Source: Site-B1 sp963827785 (GTDB lineage Bacteria > Bacteroidota > Bacteroidia > Flavobacteriales > Flavobacteriaceae). From it: DNA of 64,000 bases. Below the pieces are notes generated by a model. It was not told where the DNA came from and searched no databases. It saw only the letters and a program-made list of their open reading frames with translations. Positions within the stretch are counted from its first letter, which is position 1. Each line of letters starts with the position of its first letter. Positions 19,058-28,287 of the stretch are shown piece by piece. Position numbers and translations under genes: made by a program. Where the stretch lies: positions 62,001 to 126,000 of the forward strand of contig CAWHCT010000038.1 of assembly GCA_963827785.1 (NCBI GenBank), read 5' to 3'.

Positions 19058-20117
19058 AAGCCTGTGCTGTTATGTTTTGTAACGATTTGTAGTTCGCCTG
19101 AATGCTTTTTGCCAGCTTAAACTGGTTTCTGGCTCGAACGAGATTATGAGTTTCATAATCGGTTTTGTAATAGATGTTGCCATTCAGGAAATCGGTTAAA
19201 AAACGCAATCCCTGAATAAACGTGATGGTCTTTGCACCTAAGGGTAAATATTCAATTTCCTTGGAAGTCAGGATATGTTTCGTGTGTTCTGCAAATCCCA
19301 TGCAATAGGCTTCGTAGAATTCCAAATTGATTTTTGTTGCTTCCAGATTAGTATCATCCTCTTTGGTTATTGAGCAAATAGATCGGATTGAATCGCCAAA
19401 ATCGAAAGCTGTAATTCCCGGCATAACCGTGTCAAGGTCAATAACGGCAAGACCTTTGTTGTTTTTATCGAACAGAATATTGGAGAGTTTAGCGTCGTTA
19501 TGAGTCACCCGAATTGGAAAAGTATTTTGAGCTTTCAGGTTTGATAACTGAAACATTTCATCTTTAGATAAAAATACAATTTCAATTTCTTTATCCGCAA
19601 GATTTTTAGTTTCTTCACTCGCCTGTTTAAGAGCTGTTTCAAATTGACTATAGCGAAAAGGTATGCTGTGAAAATCGGGTAGAGTTTCAATTAGTTTATG
19701 AGCATCAAGATATGAGCATCGAAAGATAAAATCGCCATACAATTTTCCTGCTTCGTAAACCATAGTTTTGTTAGCAGCAACCTCGTGAACCACAGAATCC
19801 CGAATGTAATTCATGAGCATCCAGTAATCCTTAAATTCATCCCGGTAGTAATAATTTTTGTCTTTCGTTTTTACGAATTGAACGGTTTCGTAAGGAGAAT
19901 CAGATTTGAGTAAAAATTCACTGACCAGAATTTTATTGGAGATCAAGCCTTCAATATTCTTAAATACAGTTGAGTTTAGTTTTTGAAGAACATATTGCTT
20001 TCCGATATCTGATTTAATTAAATAGGTATCATTGATATGTCCCGATCTTAAAGTAGTAACAGATTCAATTTCAGAATCAATTAAAAAGTTTTGAGCGACT
20101 TTGCGTGCATGAGTCAT
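19050..20117 (-). CDS. Aminoglycoside phosphotransferase-fold sugar kinase, NahK-like
   Basis: This 355-residue kinase is of the APH/choline kinase fold. The catalytic loop is HNDAKLSNIL (Asp and Asn of Brenner's motif) and the metal-binding motif is VIDLDTVMPG, followed by DFGDSIRSI. This combination is typical of NahK-type N-acetylhexosamine 1-kinases, which make GlcNAc-1-P or GalNAc-1-P. The start is one base from the stop of the nucleotidyltransferase gene, so the pair is co-translated. Together they could turn a free hexosamine into a nucleotide sugar (inference). Confidence 0.85.
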   Translation of the reverse strand: MTHARKVAQNFLIDSEIESVTTLRSGHINDTYLIKSDIGKQYVLQKLNSTVFKNIEGLISNKILVSEFLLKSDSPYETVQFVKTKDKNYYYRDEFKDYWMLMNYIRDSVVHEVAANKTMVYEAGKLYGDFIFRCSYLDAHKLIETLPDFHSIPFRYSQFETALKQASEETKNLADKEIEIVFLSKDEMFQLSNLKAQNTFPIRVTHNDAKLSNILFDKNNKGLAVIDLDTVMPGITAFDFGDSIRSICSITKEDDTNLEATKINLEFYEAYCMGFAEHTKHILTSKEIEYLPLGAKTITFIQGLRFLTDFLNGNIYYKTDYETHNLVRARNQFKLAKSIQANYKSLQNITAQAFK

Positions 20118-20118
20118 C

Positions 20119-21018
20119 TTACCAAAGGCTTTCCGGATAGACGCCTCTTTTCGTCAATGCTCTCATTTTCCTTTTTACCAGCGGCAGATCTTTTTTATAG
20201 GTAATGCCATACCATTGTGAACTTGTATCCAGCATTTTAAATTCCTTGAATCCATTCTTTATCATGTGATCAACCAAATTAGGGATGAGAAATTCGGAAG
20301 TTTCACTGTTGCCATTATCGCTTAAAAATTTCTTGAAAAGCAATTCGGCCACCCGAAAAACATCAGGTGAAAATCCCCAAAAATTCATGGAAACGATGGT
20401 TTCAGGATCAATTTTAACCTGGTTATTGTTGGTGTCCTGATATATGATAAGTCCGTTTTGCTGCTTGGTAATGGCTTTACGTTCTTTTATATTGATTAAG
20501 TAGCCTTTATCATCTAAAACACATTCACCTCTGGATACAGAACCATTTTCCGAAATGGTTTTTCCCAAATGGTATCCTATAAAATAATTGACATCAGCAT
20601 TATTTTTATACAACGCGTTATGCATTAACACAAAGGCTTCCAATCCGTAAAGATCATCGGCATTGATAATCGCGAATTTCTCTTTTATAAATGGTTTTAA
20701 GATCAAAAGGGCATGTGCTGTTCCCCACGGCTTTACTCTATTTGTTTTATACGGCTTTGGGATGATATGAGTTTCCTGAGTAACATATTCTACGGTAACA
20801 TGTTTAGGTAATTTATTGTTATATCTCGAATCGAAATGATCCAAAATACTTTCACGTACAATAATTACGATCCTGTTGAACCCTGCTCTTGCAGCATCAT
20901 AAACCGAGTGGTCCATAATTGAAAAACCATGTGGACTCACTGCCTGAGCCTGTTTTAAGCTGCCAAAACGGGAACCAAGGCCCGCAGCCATTATTGCCAA
21001 AGTTTTCTTTTCTGCCAT
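20119..21018 (-). CDS. Sugar-phosphate nucleotidyltransferase
   Basis: This 299-residue GT-A-like nucleotidyltransferase has the N-terminal signature AIMAAGLGSRFGSLKQ and the metal-site motif INADDLYG. It has a typical C-terminal half (ETIVSMNFWGFSPDVF). Such enzymes transfer NMP from NTP to a sugar-1-phosphate. Placed directly upstream of the NahK-like kinase, it is the probable second step of hexosamine activation. The nucleotide and sugar specificity cannot be read. Confidence 0.87.
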   Translation of the reverse strand: MAEKKTLAIMAAGLGSRFGSLKQAQAVSPHGFSIMDHSVYDAARAGFNRIVIIVRESILDHFDSRYNNKLPKHVTVEYVTQETHIIPKPYKTNRVKPWGTAHALLILKPFIKEKFAIINADDLYGLEAFVLMHNALYKNNADVNYFIGYHLGKTISENGSVSRGECVLDDKGYLINIKERKAITKQQNGLIIYQDTNNNQVKIDPETIVSMNFWGFSPDVFRVAELLFKKFLSDNGNSETSEFLIPNLVDHMIKNGFKEFKMLDTSSQWYGITYKKDLPLVKRKMRALTKRGVYPESLW

Positions 21019-21037
21019 GGTATAAATCTAAATAAAA

Positions 21038-21061
21038 AAAACACCTTAAAAAAGGTGTTTT
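21038..21061 (-). terminator. Intrinsic terminator of the 21084-21575 gene
   Basis: On the minus strand a ten-pair stem (AAAACACCTT with AAGGTGTTTT, four-base loop) is followed by TTTTATT. It separates the outer-membrane protein gene from the downstream nucleotidyltransferase operon on the same strand. Confidence 0.85.
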
Positions 21062-21083
21062 CTTTATACGGTGAATTTATTCG

Positions 21084-21575
21084 TTAAAACTGATATCTCA
21101 GTCCCAAAGCGATATCAAAATCCAGATCATTGTTATCATACAGATCGTCACCGAACCCAATTTCTGGTCGGAAATCTAAAGAGATCAATAAAGGAATATC
21201 AAAATCATATTCAATACCTATATTTCCGGCAGCAAACAGAAAGGTGTCTGTTTCATTTCTGTTTTCTGGAAGATCGATAGAATAGGATCCTAATCCACCA
21301 CCAACACCGGCATACCAGTTAAAGTTTCCATCTAAGCTCCAGATCCATTGGTAAAGACCTGCTAGTTTAAATCCGCTGGTACTGTTACTGTCTCTCCAAC
21401 CAAGGTCCAGTTCAAGCCTGTTGATGTCGCCTAAAGATTTTTGATAAGATACTTCCGCACCAAACCCATTGTTATCGCCTAAACGCAACCCAATTGCATT
21501 ATCCGAAATATTCTGAGCGTTTGTCGAAGCTAAAATAGCAACACTGGCAAGTAATGATAAACATATTTTTTTCAT
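21084..21575 (-). CDS. Small outer-membrane beta-barrel protein of unknown function
   Basis: This 163-residue protein has a clear signal peptide (MKKICLSLLASVAILASTNAQ). Eight or so alternating strands end in an aromatic residue (GLRYQF), as expected for an outer-membrane barrel of the OmpW/OmpX size class. Gly- and Tyr-rich strands such as WSLDGNFNWYAGVGGGLG support this. There is no enzymatic motif. It is monocistronic, with its own terminator. Confidence 0.78.
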   Translation of the reverse strand: MKKICLSLLASVAILASTNAQNISDNAIGLRLGDNNGFGAEVSYQKSLGDINRLELDLGWRDSNSTSGFKLAGLYQWIWSLDGNFNWYAGVGGGLGSYSIDLPENRNETDTFLFAAGNIGIEYDFDIPLLISLDFRPEIGFGDDLYDNNDLDFDIALGLRYQF

Positions 21576-21692
21576 AAGGTTTTGTTTTAAATGGATTAAA
21601 TAATTTTTTTAATAGACTTCAATATTAACGCCAATCTTTTCTATATATTGGCATACAATTGGTAAATTTAGTTATAAAATAAATTTTAATTA

Positions 21693-24641
21693 ATGTCAGT
21701 CAACAAAGAAATTAACAATGCACTTAATACATTGAAATTACAATTATCAGGTGAGTTGGAATTTGATGATTTGACCAAGGCTATTTATGCAACAGATGCA
21801 TCGGTTTATAGAAAATTACCTCTAGCTGTGGCTATTCCCAAAAACAAGGAGGATATAAAATTACTCATTCAGTTTGCAAAGAAGCACAAGACATCCCTTA
21901 TTCCCAGAGCAGCAGGAACTTCTCTTGCGGGGCAATGTGTGGGAGATGGGATTGTTGTAGACGTTTCCAAGTATTTTTCCAAAATAATACATGTTGATTC
22001 AGATAACGAAACAGTTACTTTGGAACCTGGAGTTGTAAGAGATACATTAAATAACTATTTAGAGTCTTATGGATTGTTTTTTGGACCTAATACTTCTACT
22101 TCCAACCGATGTATGATGGGTGGCATGGTAGGTAATAATTCATCAGGAACCACATCCATTAAATACGGAGTTACAAGGGATAAAGTGCTGGAAATCAAAG
22201 GAATTTTGAGCGATGGATCTGAAGTGGTCTTTGGTGAATTGACATCGGAAGAATTTCATGAAAAACTAAAATTGGATTTTTTGGAAGGCGAAATTTATAA
22301 AAGAATTTACGATGAGCTGAAGAGTGAATCCGTTCAGAATGAAATTAAAGAAAACTTTCCAAAACAAGAGATACACAGGCGGAATACAGGCTATGCGATT
22401 GACGAACTGATCAAATCCAGTGTGTTTACAGATTCCGGAGAGAAATTCAATATGTGCAAGCTGTTGGCTGGAAGTGAAGGAACTCTGGCTTTTACAACTG
22501 AGGTCACCTTAAAATTGGACAAATTGCCTCCTAAGAATAGTATTTTAGTGGCCGCTCATTTTGATACCATAGAAAGTTGTATGAAAGCCGTAAAACCAAT
22601 TATGCAGCACGATCTGTATACCTGCGAAATGATGGACAAGACCATTTTAGATTGCACAAAGCAAAATAAAACTCAGACTAAAAACAGACAATTTATTTCA
22701 GGTGATCCTAAAGCGATCCTAATGCTGGAAGTAAGAGCAGATACAGAAAAAAAAGTTGAAAAACTAGCTGATGATGTTTTGGAAACTATAAAGAAAAGCG
22801 GATTAAGCTACGCTTATCCCATGTTAAAAGGAGAGGAGATCAATAAGGCATTGGAATTAAGAAAAGCAGGTCTTGGATTATTGGGAAATATTATAGGGGA
22901 TAAAAAGGCTGTGGCTTGTATTGAGGACACTGCAGTGACCTTAGACGATCTATCTGACTATATTAGTGAGTTTACAGCGCTAATGAAGAACTATGATCAA
23001 AATGCGGTTTATTATGCGCATGCAGGAGCAGGAGAGCTACATTTAAGACCCATTCTCGATATTAAGCAAAAGGCAGATGTGGTATTATTCAGAAAAATAA
23101 CTACTGACGTTGCTAAACTAGTTAAGAAATATAAGGGTTCCTTTAGTGGTGAACATGGAGATGGCATTGTTCGTGCTGAATTTATTCCGTTCATGATTGG
23201 AGAATCCAATTACAATATCTTAAAGAGAATCAAAAAGGCATTTGACCCTGACACTATTTTTAATCCGGGTAAGATCGTAGATTCTTATAAAATGGACGAG
23301 AATTTACGCTACGAACCGGGAAGAAATGAACCTGAATTAGATACTTTGATGGATTTTTCAGCATCTATGGGAATATTGCGAGAGGCAGAGAAATGCAACG
23401 GTTCTGGTGATTGCAGGAAGTTACCCGAATTTGGAGGAACGATGTGTCCCAGTTACAGAGCTACCAGAAATGAAAAAGATACTACAAGAGCCAGAGCTAA
23501 TGCATTGCGGGAGTTTTTAACCATCCCGACAGATGTCGGGACTGATAAGGCGAATAAATTCAATCACAAAGAATTGAAAGAGGTCTTTGATCTTTGTCTT
23601 AGCTGTAAAGCTTGCTCAAGTGAATGCCCTAGCAGTGTGGATGTAGCGGCTTTAAAAGCAGAGTTCCTGTACCAATATCAAAAATCCAATGGCGTTTCCT
23701 TAAGAACAAAACTATTTGCCTACAACAATAAATTAAATTGGATAGGCAGCAAGTTTAATCCTGTTACTAATTTCGTTTTTTCAAACAAAATAACTTCAGG
23801 ATTACTCAAGAAAATGCTTGGAATTGCTTCAGAGAGGAGCTTACCTCTAATATCAAATAAAAGTTTAAGTAAAGTATATCAAAGCAAACAGCAACAGATA
23901 GTTAACAATAAGTATATTAAATCTGTATATTTATTCAATGACGAGTTTACCAATTATTTGGATACTGAAATAGGGGTGGATGTCATTGAGCTGCTTAAAG
24001 CTTTAAATTATGAGGTTATCATAGTGGATCACGTAGAATCAGGAAGAGCATTTTTGTCTAAAGGGTTATTGGAACAGGCAAAAGAACTGGCCAATAAGAA
24101 TGTGGACATTTTTAAGAATCTGGTTACAGATGAAAGGCCATTGATAGGAATCGAACCATCAGCAATCTTCACTTTTAAGGATGAATATATCAGATTAGCA
24201 GATGACAAGGATTCAGCAGAAAGAATAGCAGTAAACTGTTTTTTAATTGAAGAATTCATAAGCAATGAAATTGCCATAGGCAATATTAAATCCGCTCAAT
24301 TCACTTCCGAAGAAAGAACCATTAAATTTCATGGTCATTGTCATCAAAAGGCACTGAGTAATCAAATACATAGTTTCAACGTGCTTAATCTTCCTATTAA
24401 TTATGAAGTAACCATCATAACAAGCGGTTGCTGCGGAATGGCAGGTAGTTTTGGATATGAAAAGGAGCATTATGAAGTTAGTATGCTGGTAGGAGAACAA
24501 ACGCTTTTTCCTGCAATTCGAAAAGCACCTGAAACTGTCGTTATTTCGGCCAATGGCACCAGTTGCAGACATCAGATCAAAGATGGTACCAATAAAATAG
24601 CAAAACATCCGATTAGTATTTTACGAGAAGCATTGGAATAA
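21693..24641 (+). CDS. Fused FAD-linked dehydrogenase and Fe-S oxidoreductase (YdiJ/GlcD-GlcF type)
   Basis: This 982-residue fusion starts with an FAD_binding_4 domain (PRAAGTSLAGQCVGDGIVVD, then NRCMMGGMVGNNSSGT). An FAD-oxidase C domain follows, with YYAHAGAGELHLRP and SGEHGDGIVRAEF. After these come an Fe-S section with CNGSGDC and CLSCKACSSECPSSVD, and a C-terminal CCG domain (SGCCGMAGSFGYEKEH). The order matches YdiJ-like D-2-hydroxyacid (D-2-hydroxyglutarate/lactate) dehydrogenases that feed electrons to the respiratory chain. An 18-bp palindrome at 23524-23541 lies in the coding sequence of the Fe-S linker. Confidence 0.88.
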   Translation: MSVNKEINNALNTLKLQLSGELEFDDLTKAIYATDASVYRKLPLAVAIPKNKEDIKLLIQFAKKHKTSLIPRAAGTSLAGQCVGDGIVVDVSKYFSKIIHVDSDNETVTLEPGVVRDTLNNYLESYGLFFGPNTSTSNRCMMGGMVGNNSSGTTSIKYGVTRDKVLEIKGILSDGSEVVFGELTSEEFHEKLKLDFLEGEIYKRIYDELKSESVQNEIKENFPKQEIHRRNTGYAIDELIKSSVFTDSGEKFNMCKLLAGSEGTLAFTTEVTLKLDKLPPKNSILVAAHFDTIESCMKAVKPIMQHDLYTCEMMDKTILDCTKQNKTQTKNRQFISGDPKAILMLEVRADTEKKVEKLADDVLETIKKSGLSYAYPMLKGEEINKALELRKAGLGLLGNIIGDKKAVACIEDTAVTLDDLSDYISEFTALMKNYDQNAVYYAHAGAGELHLRPILDIKQKADVVLFRKITTDVAKLVKKYKGSFSGEHGDGIVRAEFIPFMIGESNYNILKRIKKAFDPDTIFNPGKIVDSYKMDENLRYEPGRNEPELDTLMDFSASMGILREAEKCNGSGDCRKLPEFGGTMCPSYRATRNEKDTTRARANALREFLTIPTDVGTDKANKFNHKELKEVFDLCLSCKACSSECPSSVDVAALKAEFLYQYQKSNGVSLRTKLFAYNNKLNWIGSKFNPVTNFVFSNKITSGLLKKMLGIASERSLPLISNKSLSKVYQSKQQQIVNNKYIKSVYLFNDEFTNYLDTEIGVDVIELLKALNYEVIIVDHVESGRAFLSKGLLEQAKELANKNVDIFKNLVTDERPLIGIEPSAIFTFKDEYIRLADDKDSAERIAVNCFLIEEFISNEIAIGNIKSAQFTSEERTIKFHGHCHQKALSNQIHSFNVLNLPINYEVTIITSGCCGMAGSFGYEKEHYEVSMLVGEQTLFPAIRKAPETVVISANGTSCRHQIKDGTNKIAKHPISILREALE
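23524..23541. repeat. 18-bp palindrome, copy 2, inside the FAD/Fe-S dehydrogenase gene
   Basis: TCCCGACAGATGTCGGGA has seven-base arms around AGAT and lies in frame within the linker before the second Fe-S motif (residues reading IPTDVGTDK). It shares the TCCCGA...TCGGGA frame with the intergenic copy at 17500-17517. It may be an interspersed repeat that inserted in frame. Confidence 0.5.
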
Positions 24642-24643
24642 AA

Positions 24644-24665
24644 AAAGAGCCTAAAAAGGCTCTTT
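24644..24665. terminator. Bidirectional terminator between convergent genes
   Basis: A nine-pair stem AAAGAGCCT/AGGCTCTTT with loop AAAA directly follows the dehydrogenase stop. A6 on the left gives a T-tract for the minus-strand lipoprotein gene at 24687, so it serves both genes. Confidence 0.85.
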
Positions 24666-24686
24666 AATATTTATATAAAAATACTA

Positions 24687-25547
24687 TTATTCAGAAATAA
24701 GATAATTAACTATTTCCTGAGTGTTTTCTACCGTTAGATCTTCAGGAATCCCAAGGTCTATGGACAAATCCTCTAAAATTGAGATCAATCCTGGATCTAA
24801 TTCATAAGTTATAGTGGCTTCAGATTTTATTAAGCCTATATCCTTTGCAAAATAATTTTCTATGCTAATCACATCCTGTGTGGCTAAAAGATCATAATCA
24901 ACTGGATTTCCTAATCCTAAAAGATCAATAGGAGTAACAACTGTCATAGACAGATTCAATTCTCCTCTAAACACATTGCTAAAAGTTTCGCCATTAACAT
25001 TTAAGCTGTTCATTAAACTTATTTTTTTAGTAGTCAAAGTATAAGTTATGGTTAGTGGTAACAAATCACCATCCAGATCCAAATTCTGACTGAAACTTCC
25101 TGAGACTTCAGATAAGATTTCATTGGTTGAAGCATTAAGATCATAGAGTAAAATATTTTGAAGAGGAATTTCTGTATTAGAAAAATCGGAAAATTCAGCT
25201 GGTAGCTCTAAATTGCCACTGTAGTTTAAAGTTGATTCTCCTTTAGTAAGTATTCCATCAACCAATAAAGCATTCATTGCTCCAGAAGCAGGCGAAATAT
25301 TGTTATTAGCAATTAATGTAAAATTATTGCTTTGAGAAGTTCCAACTCCAATAAAATCTGTTTCACTGAAGTTTAGATCGGAATCATTGGAATTTGTTCC
25401 TTCCACGTCATAAGTCCAAATATCACCTGTTGTAGATGGAAAGAAATTGCCGGTAATAGGTCCGTTATTATTGCTGTCATCACTGTTTGAGCAAGAAGCT
25501 AAAAATAAGGCAATAAGAAATAATGGTATTAGTCGTAAGTTGTTCAT
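24687..25547 (-). CDS. Lipoprotein of unknown function
   Basis: This 286-residue protein has a type II signal (LFLIALFLASC). The residues after the Cys (SNSDDSNNN) form the acidic lipoprotein export signature seen in Bacteroidota surface lipoproteins. The mature part is beta-rich and Asn/Ser/Leu-rich, beginning FPSTTGDIWTYDVEG, a motif found in many flavobacterial lipoproteins of unknown role. It is probably exposed on the cell surface (inference). It has its own TANNTTTG element upstream and a terminator downstream. Confidence 0.8.
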   Translation of the reverse strand: MNNLRLIPLFLIALFLASCSNSDDSNNNGPITGNFFPSTTGDIWTYDVEGTNSNDSDLNFSETDFIGVGTSQSNNFTLIANNNISPASGAMNALLVDGILTKGESTLNYSGNLELPAEFSDFSNTEIPLQNILLYDLNASTNEILSEVSGSFSQNLDLDGDLLPLTITYTLTTKKISLMNSLNVNGETFSNVFRGELNLSMTVVTPIDLLGLGNPVDYDLLATQDVISIENYFAKDIGLIKSEATITYELDPGLISILEDLSIDLGIPEDLTVENTQEIVNYLISE

Positions 25548-25575
25548 CGTTTTGAGTTTATTTTTTTATTAAACG

Positions 25576-25583
25576 CAAAAATA
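25576..25583 (-). promoter_or_regulatory. -7 element for the 24687-25547 lipoprotein gene
   Basis: The minus strand reads TATTTTTG, matching TANNTTTG, 28 bases before the ATG at 25547. No convincing -33 partner was found. Confidence 0.45.
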
Positions 25584-25748
25584 TGTTTTTAATTATAGAA
25601 AGAATGAATTAGCTAAACAATTTTTTTGTCAGGTATTTATTATTCGGCAGCAATGCCTTTGCTATTTATAATAAGATCCTTTAACTTAATTTAATATACA
25701 TATTGTTAAGCTAACGTTACTCACGGACACATCTAATTTTAGTCCTTT

Positions 25749-25780
25749 TTTGTTATTAAGTAATATTACATTTACTTTAG
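25749..25780 (+). promoter_or_regulatory. Predicted aroC promoter
   Basis: TTTG (25749-25752) and TACTTTAG (25773-25780, seven of eight matches to TANNTTTG) are separated by 20 bases, the spacing expected for the Bacteroidota primary sigma factor. The ATG is 17 bases downstream. Confidence 0.5.
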
Positions 25781-25797
25781 CTGAAAAATATTGAATT

Positions 25798-26862
25798 ATG
25801 GCTGGCAATTCCTTTGGAAACCTATTTAAATTAAGCACATTTGGTGAATCTCACGGAGAAGCCATTGGAGGTGTCATAGATGGATGTCCACCCGGAATAA
25901 AAATAGATCTGGAGTTGATTCAGTTTGAAATGGAGCGCAGAAAACCGGGACAATCTAAAATAGTAACACAGCGAAAAGAACCCGATTCAGTCAAATTCCT
26001 TTCAGGGATTTTTGAAGGCGTAACAACCGGAACACCAATCGGATTTATTATAGAAAACACCAATCAAAAATCTCAGGATTATTCACATATAAAAGATGTA
26101 TATCGACCAAGTCATGCAGATTATGTCTATGACCAGAAATATGGTCACAGGGATTACAGGGGAGGCGGACGCAGTTCAGCTCGTGAAACAGCTTGTAGAG
26201 TAGTAGCAGGAGCCGTTGCAAAGCAAGTTCTAAAAAGTGTGAAGATCAATGCATTCGTGTCTTCGGTTGGCGAGATCTTTTTAGATAAGCCTTATCAGGA
26301 ATTAGACCTGCAGAAAACAGAAAGCAATATTGTTAGATGTCCCGATGATGGTACTGCCAAAAGAATGATAGAGAGAATTCAGGAAATAAGGAAAGAAGGA
26401 GATACTATTGGTGGCACAATCACATGCGTGATCAAAAATGTACCTGTAGGGCTGGGAGAACCTGTTTTCGACAAGCTTCATGCTGATCTTGGAAAAGCCA
26501 TGCTATCCATCAATGCCGTTAAAGGCTTTGAATATGGAAGCGGATTTTGTGGTGCAGCCATGAAAGGTAGCGAGCATAATGATCCTTTTAATGAAGATGG
26601 AACGACCAAGTCGAATCTTTCAGGCGGTATTCAAGGAGGCATCAGTAATGGAATGGATATTTATTTCAGGGTTGCTTTTAAGCCTGTTGCGACGATTATG
26701 AAATCACAGGAAACGATCGATAATAAAGGAAATAAAGCCGAAATGCAAGGTAAAGGTCGTCACGATCCTTGTGTGGTTCCGAGAGCAGTACCCATTGTAG
26801 AAGCCATGGCTGCATTGGTTTTAGCAGATTTTTATTTGCTTAATAAAACATACTTATCTTAG
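25798..26862 (+). CDS. aroC: Chorismate synthase
   Basis: Chorismate synthase removes phosphate from EPSP to give chorismate, using reduced FMN. The three family signatures are visible: GESHGEAIGGVIDGCPPG near the N-terminus, YRGGGRSSARETACRVVAGA in the middle, and GRHDPCVVPRAVPIVEAM near the C-terminus. Length (354) is typical. It is followed 43 bases later by a symporter gene with no obvious functional link. Confidence 0.97.
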   Translation: MAGNSFGNLFKLSTFGESHGEAIGGVIDGCPPGIKIDLELIQFEMERRKPGQSKIVTQRKEPDSVKFLSGIFEGVTTGTPIGFIIENTNQKSQDYSHIKDVYRPSHADYVYDQKYGHRDYRGGGRSSARETACRVVAGAVAKQVLKSVKINAFVSSVGEIFLDKPYQELDLQKTESNIVRCPDDGTAKRMIERIQEIRKEGDTIGGTITCVIKNVPVGLGEPVFDKLHADLGKAMLSINAVKGFEYGSGFCGAAMKGSEHNDPFNEDGTTKSNLSGGIQGGISNGMDIYFRVAFKPVATIMKSQETIDNKGNKAEMQGKGRHDPCVVPRAVPIVEAMAALVLADFYLLNKTYLS

Positions 26863-26905
26863 TGAACTAATAACTGCTCCAAATCATGAGCACAGCAATA
26901 CAATT

Positions 26906-28231
26906 ATGAAAAAACTCGAGCTGCATTGGAAGATATTAATAGGAATGCTACTTGGTTTAGTATTTGGATTTATAATGCTGCAAGTAAGTGGAGGCGAAGC
27001 GTTTGTTAATAATTGGATTAATCCACTGGGAACCATATTTGTTAAGCTTTTAAAATTAATTGCCATTCCATTAATTCTGGCATCCTTGATCAAAGGTATT
27101 TCTGATTTAAAGGACATTTCAAAGTTTGCAAATATTGGTGTCAGAACTATTATTATTTATGTAATTACTACGATTGTAGCTATTTCCATTGGATTGTTAT
27201 TAGTAAATGCATTACAACCGGGTGATGGTGTATCTGAAGAAACTATTGCTAAGCTAACTGAAACCTACGCAAGCGATAATACTGTTCAGGAAAAGATATC
27301 GGAAGCTACAAGACAAAAAGATAGTGGTCCTTTACAATTTCTGGAGGATATGGTTCCTGAAAATGCTTTTAGCGCATTAAGTGATAACAAATTAATGCTT
27401 CAGGTTATTTTCTTCGCCATTTTTTTAGGAATTTCTATGCTACTTATAGGCGAAAAGAGTGCAAAACCACTCAAGGATTTCTTTGACTCCCTGAATGACG
27501 TTGTCTTAAAAATGGTGGACCTAATCATGTTGACAGCACCTTATGCTGTTTTCGCATTATTATCAAACGTAGTCGTTTCTTCCGGAGATCCTGATCTTTT
27601 ATATGCATTGCTGTATTATGCTTTAGTGGTAGTTGTAGGATTAATGTTAATGATAACGTTTTACAGCGTGTTGGTTTTTGTAATTACTAAAAAGAATCCA
27701 TTTTGGTTTTTAAAAGAAATAAGTCCTGCTCAATTATTAGCTTTTTCTACCAGCAGTAGTGCAGCAACACTTCCTGTGACTATGGAGCGAGTAGAAGAAC
27801 ACATAGGAGTAGACAAGGAAGTTTCCAGTTTTGTACTTCCTGTCGGAGCGACCATTAACATGGATGGTACCAGTTTATACCAGGCAGTTGCAGCTGTGTT
27901 TATTTCACAAGCTCTTGGATTTGAACTTACTTTTGCCGATCAGTTAACCATAGTGTTAACAGCCTTATTGGCATCTATTGGCAGTGCGGCAGTTCCGGGA
28001 GCCGGAATGGTTATGTTGGTTATTGTACTTGAATCTGTTGGTTTTCCGGCAGATAAATTGGCAATTGGATTAGCATTGATTTTTGCTGTAGACAGGCCAT
28101 TGGATATGTGTCGAACAGTTATTAATGTTACTGGAGATGCGGCAGTTTCAATGTTGGTTGCTAAATCCGTAGGAAAATTGGGTGAGCCACACGTTAGAAA
28201 TTGGGACGATAATTACAAGGGAAAGGGATAA
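26906..28231 (+). CDS. Dicarboxylate/amino acid:cation symporter (DAACS/GltP family)
   Basis: This 441-residue inner-membrane transporter has about eight hydrophobic helices. It shows the DAACS hallmarks: the Ser-rich re-entrant loop STSSSAATLPVT, the NMDGTSLYQAV motif of TM7 and a TM8 segment with DRPLDMCRTVINVTGD. Members take up glutamate, aspartate or C4-dicarboxylates with H+ or Na+. The substrate is not decidable here. Confidence 0.92.
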   Translation: MKKLELHWKILIGMLLGLVFGFIMLQVSGGEAFVNNWINPLGTIFVKLLKLIAIPLILASLIKGISDLKDISKFANIGVRTIIIYVITTIVAISIGLLLVNALQPGDGVSEETIAKLTETYASDNTVQEKISEATRQKDSGPLQFLEDMVPENAFSALSDNKLMLQVIFFAIFLGISMLLIGEKSAKPLKDFFDSLNDVVLKMVDLIMLTAPYAVFALLSNVVVSSGDPDLLYALLYYALVVVVGLMLMITFYSVLVFVITKKNPFWFLKEISPAQLLAFSTSSSAATLPVTMERVEEHIGVDKEVSSFVLPVGATINMDGTSLYQAVAAVFISQALGFELTFADQLTIVLTALLASIGSAAVPGAGMVMLVIVLESVGFPADKLAIGLALIFAVDRPLDMCRTVINVTGDAAVSMLVAKSVGKLGEPHVRNWDDNYKGKG

Positions 28232-28287
28232 ATGGCTATTTCTAAAAAATAATTTCTATTTTTAAAAGATTAATCATATTTTAAATT

